From Thalassolituus marinus (GTDB lineage: Bacteria; Pseudomonadota; Gammaproteobacteria; Pseudomonadales; Oceanobacteraceae): 58,133 nucleotides of DNA. The stretch lies in assembly GCF_020320395.1 (NCBI RefSeq), contig NZ_JAEDAH010000046.1, positions 13,954 through 72,086 on the forward strand, given 5' to 3'. The position numbers were made by a program, and so were the translations under genes. How positions within the stretch are numbered: position 1 is the stretch's first letter; each line of letters begins with the position of its first letter. Positions 25,605-36,416 of the stretch are shown piece after piece. A model generated the notes under the pieces. It made no database searches and was not told where the DNA came from. It saw only the letters and a program-made list of their open reading frames with translations.

Positions 25605-26867
25605 TTATTTGCCACCGCGCATGCTGTCGAAGAACTCGTCGTTGGTTTTTGTCTGACGCAGTTTATCGAGCAGGAATTCGATGGACGGAACATCTTCCAT
25701 CTCAGTCAGCAGACGACGCAGAATCCACAGGCGCTGCAGAGACGTTTCATCGAACATCATATCCTCGCGGCGTGTGCCGGAGCGACGGATGTTGATGGCC
25801 GGGTAGATGCGTTTCTCTGCAATCTTACGATCCAGGTGCAGTTCCTGGTTACCGGTACCTTTGAACTCTTCGAAGATAACTTCATCCATCTTGGAGCCGG
25901 TATCAACCAGTGCAGTGGCGATGATGGTCAGAGAGCCACCTTCTTCAACATTACGCGCAGCACCAAAGAAACGTTTTGGTTTTTCCAGTGCGTTGGCATC
26001 CACACCACCGGTCAGTACTTTACCGGAGGACGGCACTACGGTGTTGTACGCACGAGCCAGACGGGTAATGGAATCGAGCAGAATCACCACGTCACGCTTG
26101 TGTTCAACCAGACGTTTGGCTTTTTCGATAACCATTTCAGCAACCTGTACGTGACGGGCTGGTGGTTCATCGAAGGTCGAAGCAACCACTTCACCGCGCA
26201 CAGAGCGCTTCATTTCGGTTACTTCTTCCGGACGTTCGTCGATCAGCAGAACGATCAGGTCGGCTTCCGGGTTGTTGCGGGTAATTGCTTGCGCGATGGT
26301 TTGCAGCAGCATGGTTTTACCAGCTTTCGGCGGAGCAACGATCAGACCACGCTGACCTTTACCAATCGGAGCAATCAGGTCCAGCACACGGGAGGACAGA
26401 TCTTCGGTAGAACCAGTACCCACTTCCAGCACCAGGCGCTCCTGCGGGAACAGTGGTGTCAGGTTTTCAAACAGTACTTTGTTCTTGGTGTTTTCAGGCT
26501 TGTCGCCGTTAATCGCGTTAACTTTGAGCAGTGCGAAGTAACGCTCGCCGTCTTTTGGCGGACGGATCTTACCGGATACTTCGTCACCCTTACGCAGGTT
26601 AAAGCGACGAATCTGACTTGGTGATACATAGATATCATCAGGGCCAGCCAGGTAAGAACTGTTCGCGCTGCGCAGGAATCCGAATCCATCCTGCAGAATT
26701 TCCAGAACGCCATCACCGTAAATGTCCTCACCACCTTTTGCGTGGTTCTTGAGGATTGCGAAGATAATGTCCTGCTTACGGGTGCGGCTCACGTTCTCGA
26801 GTTTCATTTCCTTGGCAATTTCAAGGAGCTCAGGAACGGACTTCAATTTGAGATCAGAAAGATTCAT
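25605..26867 (-). CDS. rho: Transcription termination factor Rho
   Basis: This 420-residue hexameric RNA-dependent ATPase ends transcription at rho-dependent sites. The N-terminal [20 protein letters not shown] helix bundle and cold-shock-like RNA-binding domain (DGFGFLRS...) are followed by Walker [30 protein letters not shown] (Walker B) and the R-loop [11 protein letters not shown] complete the core. The length is the usual 419-420. The ribosome site is weak. About 196 bases separate it from trxA upstream, and that leader contains two adjacent perfect hairpins. The trxA-rho order is conserved in gammaproteobacteria. Confidence 0.98.
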   Translation of the reverse strand: MNLSDLKLKSVPELLEIAKEMKLENVSRTRKQDIIFAILKNHAKGGEDIYGDGVLEILQDGFGFLRSANSSYLAGPDDIYVSPSQIRRFNLRKGDEVSGKIRPPKDGERYFALLKVNAINGDKPENTKNKVLFENLTPLFPQERLVLEVGTGSTEDLSSRVLDLIAPIGKGQRGLIVAPPKAGKTMLLQTIAQAITRNNPEADLIVLLIDERPEEVTEMKRSVRGEVVASTFDEPPARHVQVAEMVIEKAKRLVEHKRDVVILLDSITRLARAYNTVVPSSGKVLTGGVDANALEKPKRFFGAARNVEEGGSLTIIATALVDTGSKMDEVIFEEFKGTGNQELHLDRKIAEKRIYPAINIRRSGTRREDMMFDETSLQRLWILRRLLTEMEDVPSIEFLLDKLRQTKTNDEFFDSMRGGK

Positions 26868-26958
26868 AAAGGCTGGTGTTATTACAGTTGGATTGGGATA
26901 TTCGACGAATTATCAGGCGAGGGCGGAGTAGGAGAACTCCAGATATGTGTTCAGACTA

Positions 26959-27014
26959 TAGACACATTATTTGGGGGTGTCTACACATCCGCGGTGAATA
27001 TCCCCCCGGATGTG
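26959..27014 (-). promoter_or_regulatory. Paired hairpins in the rho 5' leader
   Basis: On the rho-coding strand an 8-bp stem (27014-27007 with 26991-26984) is followed without a gap by a 7-bp stem (26983-26977 with 26965-26959). Neither is followed by a U-run, so they are not simple terminators. Rho is known to repress its own synthesis in the leader of its mRNA in E. coli. A similar role here is inference. Confidence 0.4.
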
Positions 27015-27063
27015 CAGAAAAACCACCAAAGTCGAAGCTCTGATGGCTGGGCAAAGCGTCAGA

Positions 27064-27390
27064 TCAGATCGCCTGCTCAATGAATGCAGTCAGTTCTGAC
27101 TTGCTCATTGCACCGATCTTGGTGGCTTCAGCGTTACCGTTCTTGAACAGAATCAGAGTCGGAATAGAGCGGATACCGAACTTAGGTGCGGTCGCTTCAT
27201 TCTGGTCGATGTTCAGTTTGGCCACTTTCAGCTTGCCGGCATACTCTTCTGCAATTTCTTCCAGAACCGGAGCAATCATTTTACAAGGACCACACCACTC
27301 AGCCCAGAAATCCACCAGTACTGGCAGGTCGGAGCCCAGTACGTCAGCGTCAAAAGAGTCGTCGGATACGGTCAGGATGTTATCGCTCAT
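27064..27390 (-). CDS. trxA: Thioredoxin 1
   Basis: This 108-residue cytosolic thiol-disulfide oxidoreductase has the complete active site [15 protein letters not shown] (WCGPCK near residues 32-37). The cis-Pro region [13 protein letters not shown] is also present. The start has AGGGG on the minus strand. It lies upstream of rho in the same direction and is divergent from ppx. No sign of alteration. Confidence 0.97.
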   Translation of the reverse strand: MSDNILTVSDDSFDADVLGSDLPVLVDFWAEWCGPCKMIAPVLEEIAEEYAGKLKVAKLNIDQNEATAPKFGIRSIPTLILFKNGNAEATKIGAMSKSELTAFIEQAI

Positions 27391-27491
27391 GTGTTTCCCC
27401 TGTGGAATGTCGGTTTAGCCCAGCATTGTACGCCGGCTTTGTCGGGAATCAATTGTATGTTCCGGACTGGACGTAAGATATCTGGCGCTGC

Positions 27492-27506
27492 ATAGTCTCA
27501 GACTAT
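27492..27506. promoter_or_regulatory. 15-bp palindrome in the trxA/ppx intergenic region
   Basis: ATAGTCT (27492-27498) and AGACTAT (27500-27506) form a perfect inverted repeat around a single C, 16 bases before the small leader frame of ppx. It has the size and symmetry of a dimeric repressor site. No regulator can be named. Confidence 0.35.
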
Positions 27507-27521
27507 ATGGGGGCAATCTTT

Positions 27522-27608
27522 ATGAATCAAAGCCCTGCAGATGTTTTCTGGTGCTGCCTGCTGCTTTATTGCAGTTGGCAGAACGATGTTTTCGGGAATG
27601 AACTATGA
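27522..27608 (+). CDS. Candidate 28-residue leader peptide overlapping ppx
   Basis: An ATG at 27522 opens a 28-codon frame (MNQSPADVFWCCLLLYCSWQ..., ending NEL) whose TGA overlaps the ppx ATG in an ATGA junction. A G-rich GGGGG lies eight bases upstream. The peptide is short, hydrophobic and rich in Cys and Trp. The exact stop/start overlap suggests translational coupling with ppx, but the coding nature is unproven. The alternative is a chance frame. Confidence 0.35.
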   Translation: MNQSPADVFWCCLLLYCSWQNDVFGNEL

Positions 27609-29107
27609 CAGAAACCCAGAATCCGGCACATGACCTGATCGCGGCCGTTGATTTAGGCTCCAACAGCTTTCATATGGTTATTGCTCAGGAGTTTCAGGGT
27701 GAAATCCGCACCATCGAAAAGCGCGGAGAGAAGGTACAGCTGGCAGCCGGACTGGACGCTCAGGGCATGCTGTCAGAAGAAGCTATGATGCGTGGCATTG
27801 AGTGCCTGCGTGCATTCGGACAGCATTTACAGGGTATGGATCCGAAGCGCGTCAGCGTGCTGGCCACTAACGCCCTGCGCGCGGCGCGTAACCGCCAGCA
27901 GTTTATTGAGCGCGCTGAAGAGGTGTTGGGGTATCCGATTGAAGTGATCGCGGGTCGTGAAGAGGCGCGTCTGATCTACCTCGGTGTGGCGCATACTCTG
28001 GCGGACGATGCCGGCAAACGTCTGGTGGTCGATATTGGCGGTGGCAGCACCGAGTTTATTATCGGCGAGCGTTTTGAACCGCAGGCGCTGGAAAGTCTGC
28101 ATATGGGCTGTGTGTCGTACACGCGCCGTTTCTTCCCGGATGGAGAAATTACCGAAGAGCGCTTTAACGAAGCAGTGGCCGCTGCCAGTCAGGAACTGCT
28201 GAATATCGAAGCCGACTATAAAAAGCTGGGCTGGGACAGTGCGGTGGGCTCGTCCGGCAGTATTCGTGCCGCAGAGCAGGCCATTATTCAGAACGGCTGG
28301 GCCAGTGAAGGGATTACGTCGGCTGGTATGAAAAAACTGCGTAAACACATGATGCAGTTTAAAACGGTGGATGACGTTGCCCTGCCAGGTGTTAAGCCTG
28401 AACGCCGTCAGGTGTTTATCGGCGGTCTGGCCATTCTGCAGGCGGTATTCGACACCTTCGGGCTGGAGCGCATGATCTATTCCGATGGCGCCCTGCGCGA
28501 AGGTGCTTTGTGGGATCTGGTAGGCCGCTCTGCCCATGAAAATGTCCGTGAGCGCACGATTCGCTCTCTGGCTGAGCGCTTCTACGTCGACCCGGCGCAG
28601 GGGGAACGTGTGAAAGACATGGCACTGGCGTTATTCACGCAGGTGCAGAAAGAGTGGAAACTGGAAGACCAGTCGGCACAGTTGCTGGGCTGGGCGGCGG
28701 AACTGCACGAGGTAGGCCTTACCATCGCTCATAGTGGTTTTCATAAGCATGGTGCTTACCTGCTGCAGCATGCGGATATGCTCGGTTTTACCCGGCAGGG
28801 GCAGGCGAAGCTGGCCGCGCTGGTACGCTGTCATCGTCGGAAATGGGCGGCCGAAGCCTTTGCAGGTTTAGCCAGCAGTCGTCAGCTTGTTGCTATGAGG
28901 CTCACCCGTTTACTGCGTCTGGCGGTCATACTGAATCATGGCCGCGGCGCGTATCCGGTACCTGTACCGGAGTTATCTGTCGACGGCGATGTGCTTAAAG
29001 CGCGGATGCCGGAAGGCTGGCTGCAGGAGCATGGACTGGCGGCGCGGGATTTACAGGGTGAGGTTGCCGCCCAGAAAGCGGGCGGCTTTGAGCTTCATGT
29101 AAGTTGA
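27605..29107 (+). CDS. ppx: Exopolyphosphatase (Ppx/GppA family)
   Basis: This 500-residue cytosolic enzyme releases phosphate from the ends of polyphosphate chains. The actin-like ASKHA core is clear: AAVDLGSNSFHMVIAQ (phosphate 1 loop), VLATNALRAARN, GREEARLIYLGV, LVVDIGGGSTEFIIGE (phosphate 2) and VGSSGSIRAAEQAI. An HD-like C-terminal half contains ELHEVGLTIAHSGFHKH. This longer form fits Ppx rather than the shorter single-domain type. GppA activity (pppGpp to ppGpp) cannot be excluded. Together with ppk1 at 29.5-31.6 kb it would balance polyphosphate. Confidence 0.93.
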   Translation: MTETQNPAHDLIAAVDLGSNSFHMVIAQEFQGEIRTIEKRGEKVQLAAGLDAQGMLSEEAMMRGIECLRAFGQHLQGMDPKRVSVLATNALRAARNRQQFIERAEEVLGYPIEVIAGREEARLIYLGVAHTLADDAGKRLVVDIGGGSTEFIIGERFEPQALESLHMGCVSYTRRFFPDGEITEERFNEAVAAASQELLNIEADYKKLGWDSAVGSSGSIRAAEQAIIQNGWASEGITSAGMKKLRKHMMQFKTVDDVALPGVKPERRQVFIGGLAILQAVFDTFGLERMIYSDGALREGALWDLVGRSAHENVRERTIRSLAERFYVDPAQGERVKDMALALFTQVQKEWKLEDQSAQLLGWAAELHEVGLTIAHSGFHKHGAYLLQHADMLGFTRQGQAKLAALVRCHRRKWAAEAFAGLASSRQLVAMRLTRLLRLAVILNHGRGAYPVPVPELSVDGDVLKARMPEGWLQEHGLAARDLQGEVAAQKAGGFELHVS

Positions 29108-29121
29108 GGCTCAGCTTCGGC

Positions 29122-29460
29122 TCAGTGATCGGCACTTTTCATCAGGGACTTCATTTCTTTGCAGTCCCAATCAATTCCCAAAGAGTATTCGGCTGACTCT
29201 TTGATTACTGCATAGCGCTCCCCAGGAGGCAGCTGTACTACTGCACTCATTACGTTTCCAGCGTCTGTCCCGGATAGTCTTTGTTTGATGACCTGATTCA
29301 CATACGCACTCATTTTCAACTCGTCTGTTGAATGAGTTTGAGCTTCCCTGAAAGCAGCGCAAAGGGTACTGAAACTATTGGTGTTTTCTGGAGCAGCTCT
29401 GATTTGCGCAGTACACAGTATCGTTAACAGAGTCAGGATAATTTTATTTATGTTGTGCAC
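29122..29460 (-). CDS. Small exported protein of unknown function
   Basis: This 112-residue protein has a likely signal peptide (MHNINKIILTLLTILCTAQIRA, cut before APEN). The mature part is a short helical domain with two cysteines (in FSTLCAAF and DWDCKEM), which could form one disulfide in the periplasm. The pattern of a conserved C-terminal tract such as GERYAVIKESAEYSLGIDWD recalls a small widespread family of uncharacterised periplasmic proteins. I do not recognise a function. It lies convergent to ppx and downstream of ppk1 in the same direction. TATAAA upstream on the minus strand may be its own -10; its ribosome site is weak. Confidence 0.65.
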   Translation of the reverse strand: MHNINKIILTLLTILCTAQIRAAPENTNSFSTLCAAFREAQTHSTDELKMSAYVNQVIKQRLSGTDAGNVMSAVVQLPPGERYAVIKESAEYSLGIDWDCKEMKSLMKSADH

Positions 29461-29523
29461 GTAGTCATCTTCCCCGATTTATACATACGAAGCATCCTTG
29501 CTACGGTATGTGAAAATGCTGTC

Positions 29524-31623
29524 TTAACCTGCGCTGGCGGCCAGGGTTTCGAGCAGGATGCTCTGTGCTTTAACCAATTCCTGATCTGCGGCTGGTTGCG
29601 CACGAACGTAGCTGCCATCCTGCTGCAGAATCCACGCCTGACAGTTATCCAGCATATAAACCTCAAGCTCGGACTTCATCCGTTCCTTCAGTTTATTGTT
29701 TTCAATCGGGAATGCGGTTTCCACACGGTTCAGCAGATTACGTTCCATCAGATCGGCACTGGCGGCGTAAATTTCGTCTTTGCCGTTGTTCAGGAAGTAA
29801 TAAACGCGCGAGTGTTCAAGGAAACGGCCAATCACTGAGCGCACTTCAATGTTTTCTGAAACACCTTCAATGCCCGGGCGCAGGCAGCACATACCGCGGA
29901 TAATCAGCTCAACACGTACGCCCGCCTGAGAGGCTTTATACAAAGCCTTAATCAGCTTCGGTTCGGTCAGGCCGTTGGCCTTCATGCGAATTAACGCAGG
30001 CTTTCCTGCTTCGGCGTTAGCGCGTTCCCGATCAACCAGCTCAATCAGTTTTTTGTGCAGTGTGAACGGCGCGTGGAAAAGCTTTTTAATGCGCAGTGCT
30101 TCACCCATACCGGTTAATTGCTGGAACACCTTGTGTACGTCTTCACCGATGGAATCGTCACAGGTCATAAAGCTGTAGTCGGTGTAAGCACGGGCGTTGC
30201 CGGCGTGATAGTTGCCGGTGCCCAGGTGTACGTAGCGTTTATATTTATCGCCTTCCTTGCGCACAATCAGCATCATTTTGGCGTGAGTTTTATAGCCCAC
30301 TACACCATATACAACCACCGCGCCCGCTTCCTGCAGACGGTTGGCCAGGTAGAGGTTTTCTTCTTCGTCAAAGCGTGCGCGCAGTTCAATAACCACTGTG
30401 ACTTCTTTGCCGCTGCGCGCTGCATCCACCAGTGCGTTAACGATTTCCGATTTGGCACCGGTACGGTACAACGTTTGTTTAATGGCTTTCACGTTCGGAT
30501 CTTTTGCAGCTTCCCGCAGCAGGTCGACTACCGGTGTGAAGGATTCAAACGGATGCAGTAACAGAACATCTTTTTCGCGGATACTTTCAAAAATGCTCTT
30601 ATTGAATTTAATGTGTTTTGGCAGACCCGGAGTGTAGGTGGTGTATTGCAGATCCGGACGATTGATCTGGCCGATTACTTCCATCAGGCGACCAAGGTTG
30701 ACCGGACCGTTCACCTTATACAGGTCGTTGGCTTCCAGATTGAATTGCTTCAGCAGGAAGTTAATTAATTCTTCCGGGCAGTTGTCGGCCACTTCAAGAC
30801 GCATTTCTTCGCCGAAGTTACGCGAGTGCAGTTCGTCTTCCAGTGCGGTGGCCAGGTCGGCGGTGTCGTCATGGTCGATTTCCAGGTCGGCGTTACGGGT
30901 AACGCGGAACTGGTAGCAGCCTTTGACGCTCATGCCGGGGAACAGGTCGTCGGCAAATTCGTGGATCATCGACGATAGGAAAATAAATTTATCGCCACCG
31001 CCGGCTAATTCATCCGGAATGCGAATAATACGCGGCAGAGAACGGGGCGCCGGAATAATTGCCAGGCCGGTTTCACGCCCAAAAGCATCTTTGCCTTCCA
31101 GGGCAACGATAAAGTTCAGCGATTTATTTACCAGTCGTGGGAACGGATGTGACGGATCCAGACCAATCGGGCTGACTAATGGTTGGATGCTGTCTTCGAA
31201 ATAACTGCGTACCCACTCACGCTGCTGCTCGGTCCAGTCTGCGCGACGCAGAAAAAGGATATTTTCCTGAGCCAGTGCTGGCAGCATGGTGTCATTGAGA
31301 ATTTCGTACTGACGCTCAACGGTGGTACTGCACAGCGTGTGTATGGCATTCAGTACCTGTTGCGGGTGCATACCATCCGCCCCTGCCTGCTCGCGTGCAT
31401 ACACCAGCTGCTGTGTCAGGTTAGCAACCCGAACCTCATAAAACTCATCAAGGTTTTTACTGAAAATACACAGGAAAAACAGACGATCAAGCAGCGGGTG
31501 GGTATCGTCCAGCGCCTGCTCCAGCACCCGGATATTAAACTGCAGGTGCGACAGTTCGCGGTTGATGTAGTACTCGCTGCTGTTCAGGTCGATAGGTTTA
31601 ATTTCGCTGCTTGCGTCAGTCAT
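29524..31623 (-). CDS. ppk1: Polyphosphate kinase 1
   Basis: This 699-residue enzyme polymerises the gamma-phosphate of ATP into polyphosphate, reversibly. The N-terminal YYINRELSHLQFNIRVLEQA, the head domain, and the two phospholipase-D-like C-terminal halves are visible. The region YKRYVHLGTGNYHAGNARAY contains the autophosphorylated His of the family. IKQTLYRTGAKSEIV and KANGLTEPKLIKALYKAS are further family motifs. It starts 18 bases after hemB in the same direction, so they are probably one operon. A hemB-ppk-ppx grouping is known from pseudomonads. Confidence 0.97.
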   Translation of the reverse strand: MTDASSEIKPIDLNSSEYYINRELSHLQFNIRVLEQALDDTHPLLDRLFFLCIFSKNLDEFYEVRVANLTQQLVYAREQAGADGMHPQQVLNAIHTLCSTTVERQYEILNDTMLPALAQENILFLRRADWTEQQREWVRSYFEDSIQPLVSPIGLDPSHPFPRLVNKSLNFIVALEGKDAFGRETGLAIIPAPRSLPRIIRIPDELAGGGDKFIFLSSMIHEFADDLFPGMSVKGCYQFRVTRNADLEIDHDDTADLATALEDELHSRNFGEEMRLEVADNCPEELINFLLKQFNLEANDLYKVNGPVNLGRLMEVIGQINRPDLQYTTYTPGLPKHIKFNKSIFESIREKDVLLLHPFESFTPVVDLLREAAKDPNVKAIKQTLYRTGAKSEIVNALVDAARSGKEVTVVIELRARFDEEENLYLANRLQEAGAVVVYGVVGYKTHAKMMLIVRKEGDKYKRYVHLGTGNYHAGNARAYTDYSFMTCDDSIGEDVHKVFQQLTGMGEALRIKKLFHAPFTLHKKLIELVDRERANAEAGKPALIRMKANGLTEPKLIKALYKASQAGVRVELIIRGMCCLRPGIEGVSENIEVRSVIGRFLEHSRVYYFLNNGKDEIYAASADLMERNLLNRVETAFPIENNKLKERMKSELEVYMLDNCQAWILQQDGSYVRAQPAADQELVKAQSILLETLAASAG

Positions 31624-31641
31624 AATCCGTCCTTACGGAGA

Positions 31642-33177
<1,536 letters not shown>

Positions 33178-36100
33178 ATGACATACTCAGCACGCTCTTT
33201 AAGCGGCCAGCTGAGCACCGTAATTTGCCAGACTCTGTTATTCACAGGGCTGATCTGCGGCGCACAGCAAGCCTCCGCATTATCTCAACCACCACCGGCA
33301 CCCGCTCCGGTTGAAGACCGCGCCGATGCCGAAAATGCCGTGCATCAGCTGGCTCAGGGGTGTTACGCCATTCAGTCACCGACCAATGGCAAGTACATGA
33401 ATCGCTACACCAAAGGTGGTGCCATTGATGATGGTCTTGGCTGGCAGTTCCGTGCCACGGATATCGGCTCGGCTGCGAGTTTTTATTTCAAGCCGACCTC
33501 ATTCTTCCATTTCATGCTGACCGATGAAGATGGCCGCTATCTGGCCACGCATCTGCCCAACGAGATTTCTGCTGGTCGCTACGCCGGTGAATTTGCCGAA
33601 TTCAAAATCAGCGCCAGTGAGCAGAATGATGGCACCTTTCTTTACAGCTTCTATGGTCCGAAGCTGGCCAGGATTCTGCGTCACAACTATGGCGGTACCG
33701 GTTACTACACCAACGGCGGCCTGTATGTGATCGATATTCTCAACCCGACCAATGAAGGCTCTGAAACCAATTTCCGTCTGGTGCCGCAGAATGATTGTAA
33801 GCCGTTTCCGGAAGCTGAACTGAATGCCTACGGCGACCTGCCCGCAGGGGATGCCGGAACGCCGGTACGCGGCGCTATCGACCCACATACTCACATTACC
33901 TCCTATGAGTTCATGGGCGGCAAAATGATTCATGGTGAGCCCTTCCATCGCTGGGGCGTTGAAACTGCGCTCAATGACAGTTCCGGTGATCACGGCCCGT
34001 GGGGCGCACTGGATATTATTGGCAACCTGATGGGCTACGACGATGTGAATCATCGGTATGACACCCGTGGCTGGCCGGATTTCCCATCCTGGCCGAACCG
34101 CCGCCAGGTATCGCACATGCAGTACTACTACAAGTGGATTGAACGTGCGCATAAAGGTGGCTTACAGATGATGGTGACTCATCTGGTGGAAAACGAGGTG
34201 CTGTGTAGTGTGCAGAAAACGGTGAATCCGGCCAGCTGGATCAATCCGAATAACTGCAACACCATGGCCAGTATTCATCTGCAGATTCAGCGTCTGAAAC
34301 AGATGCAGGATTACATCGATGCGCAGCAGGGTGGGCCGGGTAAAGGCTTCTTCCGTCTGGTTAAAACACCGAAGGAAGCACGTGAGGTTATCGCTGATGG
34401 CAAGCTGGCGGTGCTGATGGGTATCGAGGTGTCTGAGCTGTTCAACTGTGGTCTGAAAGACAGCTGCAGCAAAGAAAGCGTTGAACGTCAGCTGCAGGAA
34501 GTTTATGACGCCGGTGTGCGGGTGATGTATCCGATTCACCGTTTCGACAACCAGTTTGGCGGCGCGCGTATGGAGGACGGTTTTATTAACGTCGGCCAGT
34601 GGCTGTCGAGTGGCCGCTTCTTTGAGACCGAAGCCTGTGATGCAGAAACCGACGGCCGCACCATGATCAGTGGCTTCCCGCTGCTGGGCGATGTGCCGGT
34701 GATAAAAGATATTGTCGCCGCCATTGGTCTGAACCCGCAGTACGATGAAAGCCGTCGACACTGCAATACTCACGGCCTGAGTGATCTGGGTGTGTATCTG
34801 GTTAACCGCATGATCGACAAAGGCATGATTATCGAGATTGACCACACCTCTACCAAAACCGCTCGCTTCATTATGGATATCGTCGAATCCCGCAATTACT
34901 CCGGTGTTATTTCTGGTCACAGTCACCAGAACCGTAAGCCGGACGGTTCGCCGCATGAAGTGCATGAACGTATCGCGGCTGCCGGTGGCATGATGGCGCC
35001 GTACAACAGCAGTTCCAGCAGTCTGGAATGGAGCATTGGTCAGTTTATTGATCTGATTGAACCGACTGGTTACCGGGTGGGTGTGCCGTTTTCTACCGAT
35101 ATGGGTGGTATTGGTTCACAGGCCTATCCGCGCAGTGATACCGATACCAATCCGCTGCAGTATCCGTTTGTTACCGAAGCTGGCATCGTCATCGACAAAC
35201 AAAAAACCGGTAACCGTGTGTTTGACCTGAACAACGAAGGTCTGGCGCATTACGGTCTGGTGGCGGATCACATTCAGGATATCCGCACCCACGCCAGTTC
35301 ACGTATTTACGAGTCGGTTATGAATTCTGCCGAAGCGTATCTGGAAATGTGGGAACGTTCACTCGCCAACGATTCGCCAAAGTATTCTCAGGACGATCAG
35401 GACTGGGTCTCTATCGTTAACCGTAAATCCGGAAAGTGCATGGATATTCCGGGTAATGACGACAACCTGAGCAATGGCGTGAACGTACAGCTGTGGGATT
35501 GTCAGTTGACGTCTCAGGACCAGAAGTGGCTGTACGACAGAAACGCACAGATGTTCCGCAACAAAGCCAATCCGGCCAAGTGCCTGGATAACCGTGGTCA
35601 GGCGTACAACGATGGCGGTGTGGTGATCTGGGATTGTGTCGATTCAGATAACCTGCGCTGGACTTACAGTGGCAATAAACTGGCCAGTAAGCACAACAGC
35701 AATATCGTTGCCGATGCCTACGGTACTGGTAATGGCGCCAATGTCGGCCAGTGGGGTTACCACGGAGGTGAAAATCAGCAGTGGGAACTGCGCCTGATGT
35801 CGTCGGAGAACCGCTACGCCCAGTACCGTAGCGAAGCCACGGGGCAGTGCGTCAGTGCGGTGGGTGGTAGCCACACCGGTGCGCTGGTGGCGCTGGAAGC
35901 CTGCAATGACAGTGATAATCAGCAGTGGCGTTACGACAGCGGCACCGGGCTGATGATTAATGGCGTAGCAGGGATGAAATGTCTGGAAATTCCGGATGGT
36001 CAGATCTACGACCATACAGTGCTGCAACTGGGTGACTGCGATGCCAGTAACCCGGCACAGCAATTCAATTACGCAGGTAAGTTGCTGCGTTCACGTATCG

Positions 36101-36204
36101 ATGTGAATCAGGTGCTGGATGTATCCGGCGGCAATGGCAGTACACTGATTCTGTATGCGGTACATGGTGGCAGTAATCAGCGCTGGCACGCGACCATTCA
36201 TTGA
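33178..36204 (+). CDS. Exported M19-type metallopeptidase with C-terminal ricin-type lectin repeats
   Basis: This 1008-residue secreted or surface protein starts at MTYSARSLSG (33178, AGGA upstream), with an N-terminal export signal ending near AQQASA. Residues of about 45-220 are a beta-rich, likely trefoil-like module. The middle (about 225-720) looks like an M19 dipeptidase/amidohydrolase barrel: IDPHTHIT, MGIEVSE, IEIDHTS, ISGHSHQNR and PFSTDMGGIG match the order of metal-binding His, Glu, His, His and Asp. From about residue 740 to the end are ricin-B-type lectin repeats with SGKCMDIPG, VQLWDC, QWRYD and NQRWHATIH (QxW motifs). It probably binds a glycan and cleaves a peptide or amide linked to it. 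The substrate is unknown. It is monocistronic, ending at a strong terminator. Confidence 0.75.
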   Translation: MTYSARSLSGQLSTVICQTLLFTGLICGAQQASALSQPPPAPAPVEDRADAENAVHQLAQGCYAIQSPTNGKYMNRYTKGGAIDDGLGWQFRATDIGSAASFYFKPTSFFHFMLTDEDGRYLATHLPNEISAGRYAGEFAEFKISASEQNDGTFLYSFYGPKLARILRHNYGGTGYYTNGGLYVIDILNPTNEGSETNFRLVPQNDCKPFPEAELNAYGDLPAGDAGTPVRGAIDPHTHITSYEFMGGKMIHGEPFHRWGVETALNDSSGDHGPWGALDIIGNLMGYDDVNHRYDTRGWPDFPSWPNRRQVSHMQYYYKWIERAHKGGLQMMVTHLVENEVLCSVQKTVNPASWINPNNCNTMASIHLQIQRLKQMQDYIDAQQGGPGKGFFRLVKTPKEAREVIADGKLAVLMGIEVSELFNCGLKDSCSKESVERQLQEVYDAGVRVMYPIHRFDNQFGGARMEDGFINVGQWLSSGRFFETEACDAETDGRTMISGFPLLGDVPVIKDIVAAIGLNPQYDESRRHCNTHGLSDLGVYLVNRMIDKGMIIEIDHTSTKTARFIMDIVESRNYSGVISGHSHQNRKPDGSPHEVHERIAAAGGMMAPYNSSSSSLEWSIGQFIDLIEPTGYRVGVPFSTDMGGIGSQAYPRSDTDTNPLQYPFVTEAGIVIDKQKTGNRVFDLNNEGLAHYGLVADHIQDIRTHASSRIYESVMNSAEAYLEMWERSLANDSPKYSQDDQDWVSIVNRKSGKCMDIPGNDDNLSNGVNVQLWDCQLTSQDQKWLYDRNAQMFRNKANPAKCLDNRGQAYNDGGVVIWDCVDSDNLRWTYSGNKLASKHNSNIVADAYGTGNGANVGQWGYHGGENQQWELRLMSSENRYAQYRSEATGQCVSAVGGSHTGALVALEACNDSDNQQWRYDSGTGLMINGVAGMKCLEIPDGQIYDHTVLQLGDCDASNPAQQFNYAGKLLRSRIDVNQVLDVSGGNGSTLILYAVHGGSNQRWHATIH

Positions 36205-36221
36205 TGACATGAATGCGTTGT

Positions 36222-36252
36222 AAAAAACGGGAGCTAAGGCTCCCGTTTTTTT
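36222..36252 (+). terminator. Terminator after the lectin-peptidase gene
   Basis: ACGGGAGC (36227-36234) pairs with GCTCCCGT (36239-36246) around TAAG, preceded by A-rich sequence and followed by a long T-run. Confidence 0.92.
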
Positions 36253-36416
36253 ATTCCATCAGGTTTCTCATTTGCCGGTATGTGGGCAATCGGGCCGAAA
36301 AAGTTGGCGCGGCGGAACCTGCAGCCGCAATGGCATTGTTTGCTACTTTCCCGGCACTTCTCACCGGGTCTCATCGACTTGCAGATCCAGAGCTAACAAT
36401 AAAAAAGGAGTCAGTT

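Noticed and set aside
25533-26624. Long plus-strand frame opposite rho (363 codons)
   Set aside because: It is antisense to the unmistakable rho gene; the translation is rich in Phe, His and Gln, as expected for a shadow frame.
26952-27507. Shared 9-mer CAGACTATA in the rho leader and the ppx promoter
   Set aside because: Nine bases shared once is within chance for a region this long, and the surrounding symmetry differs.
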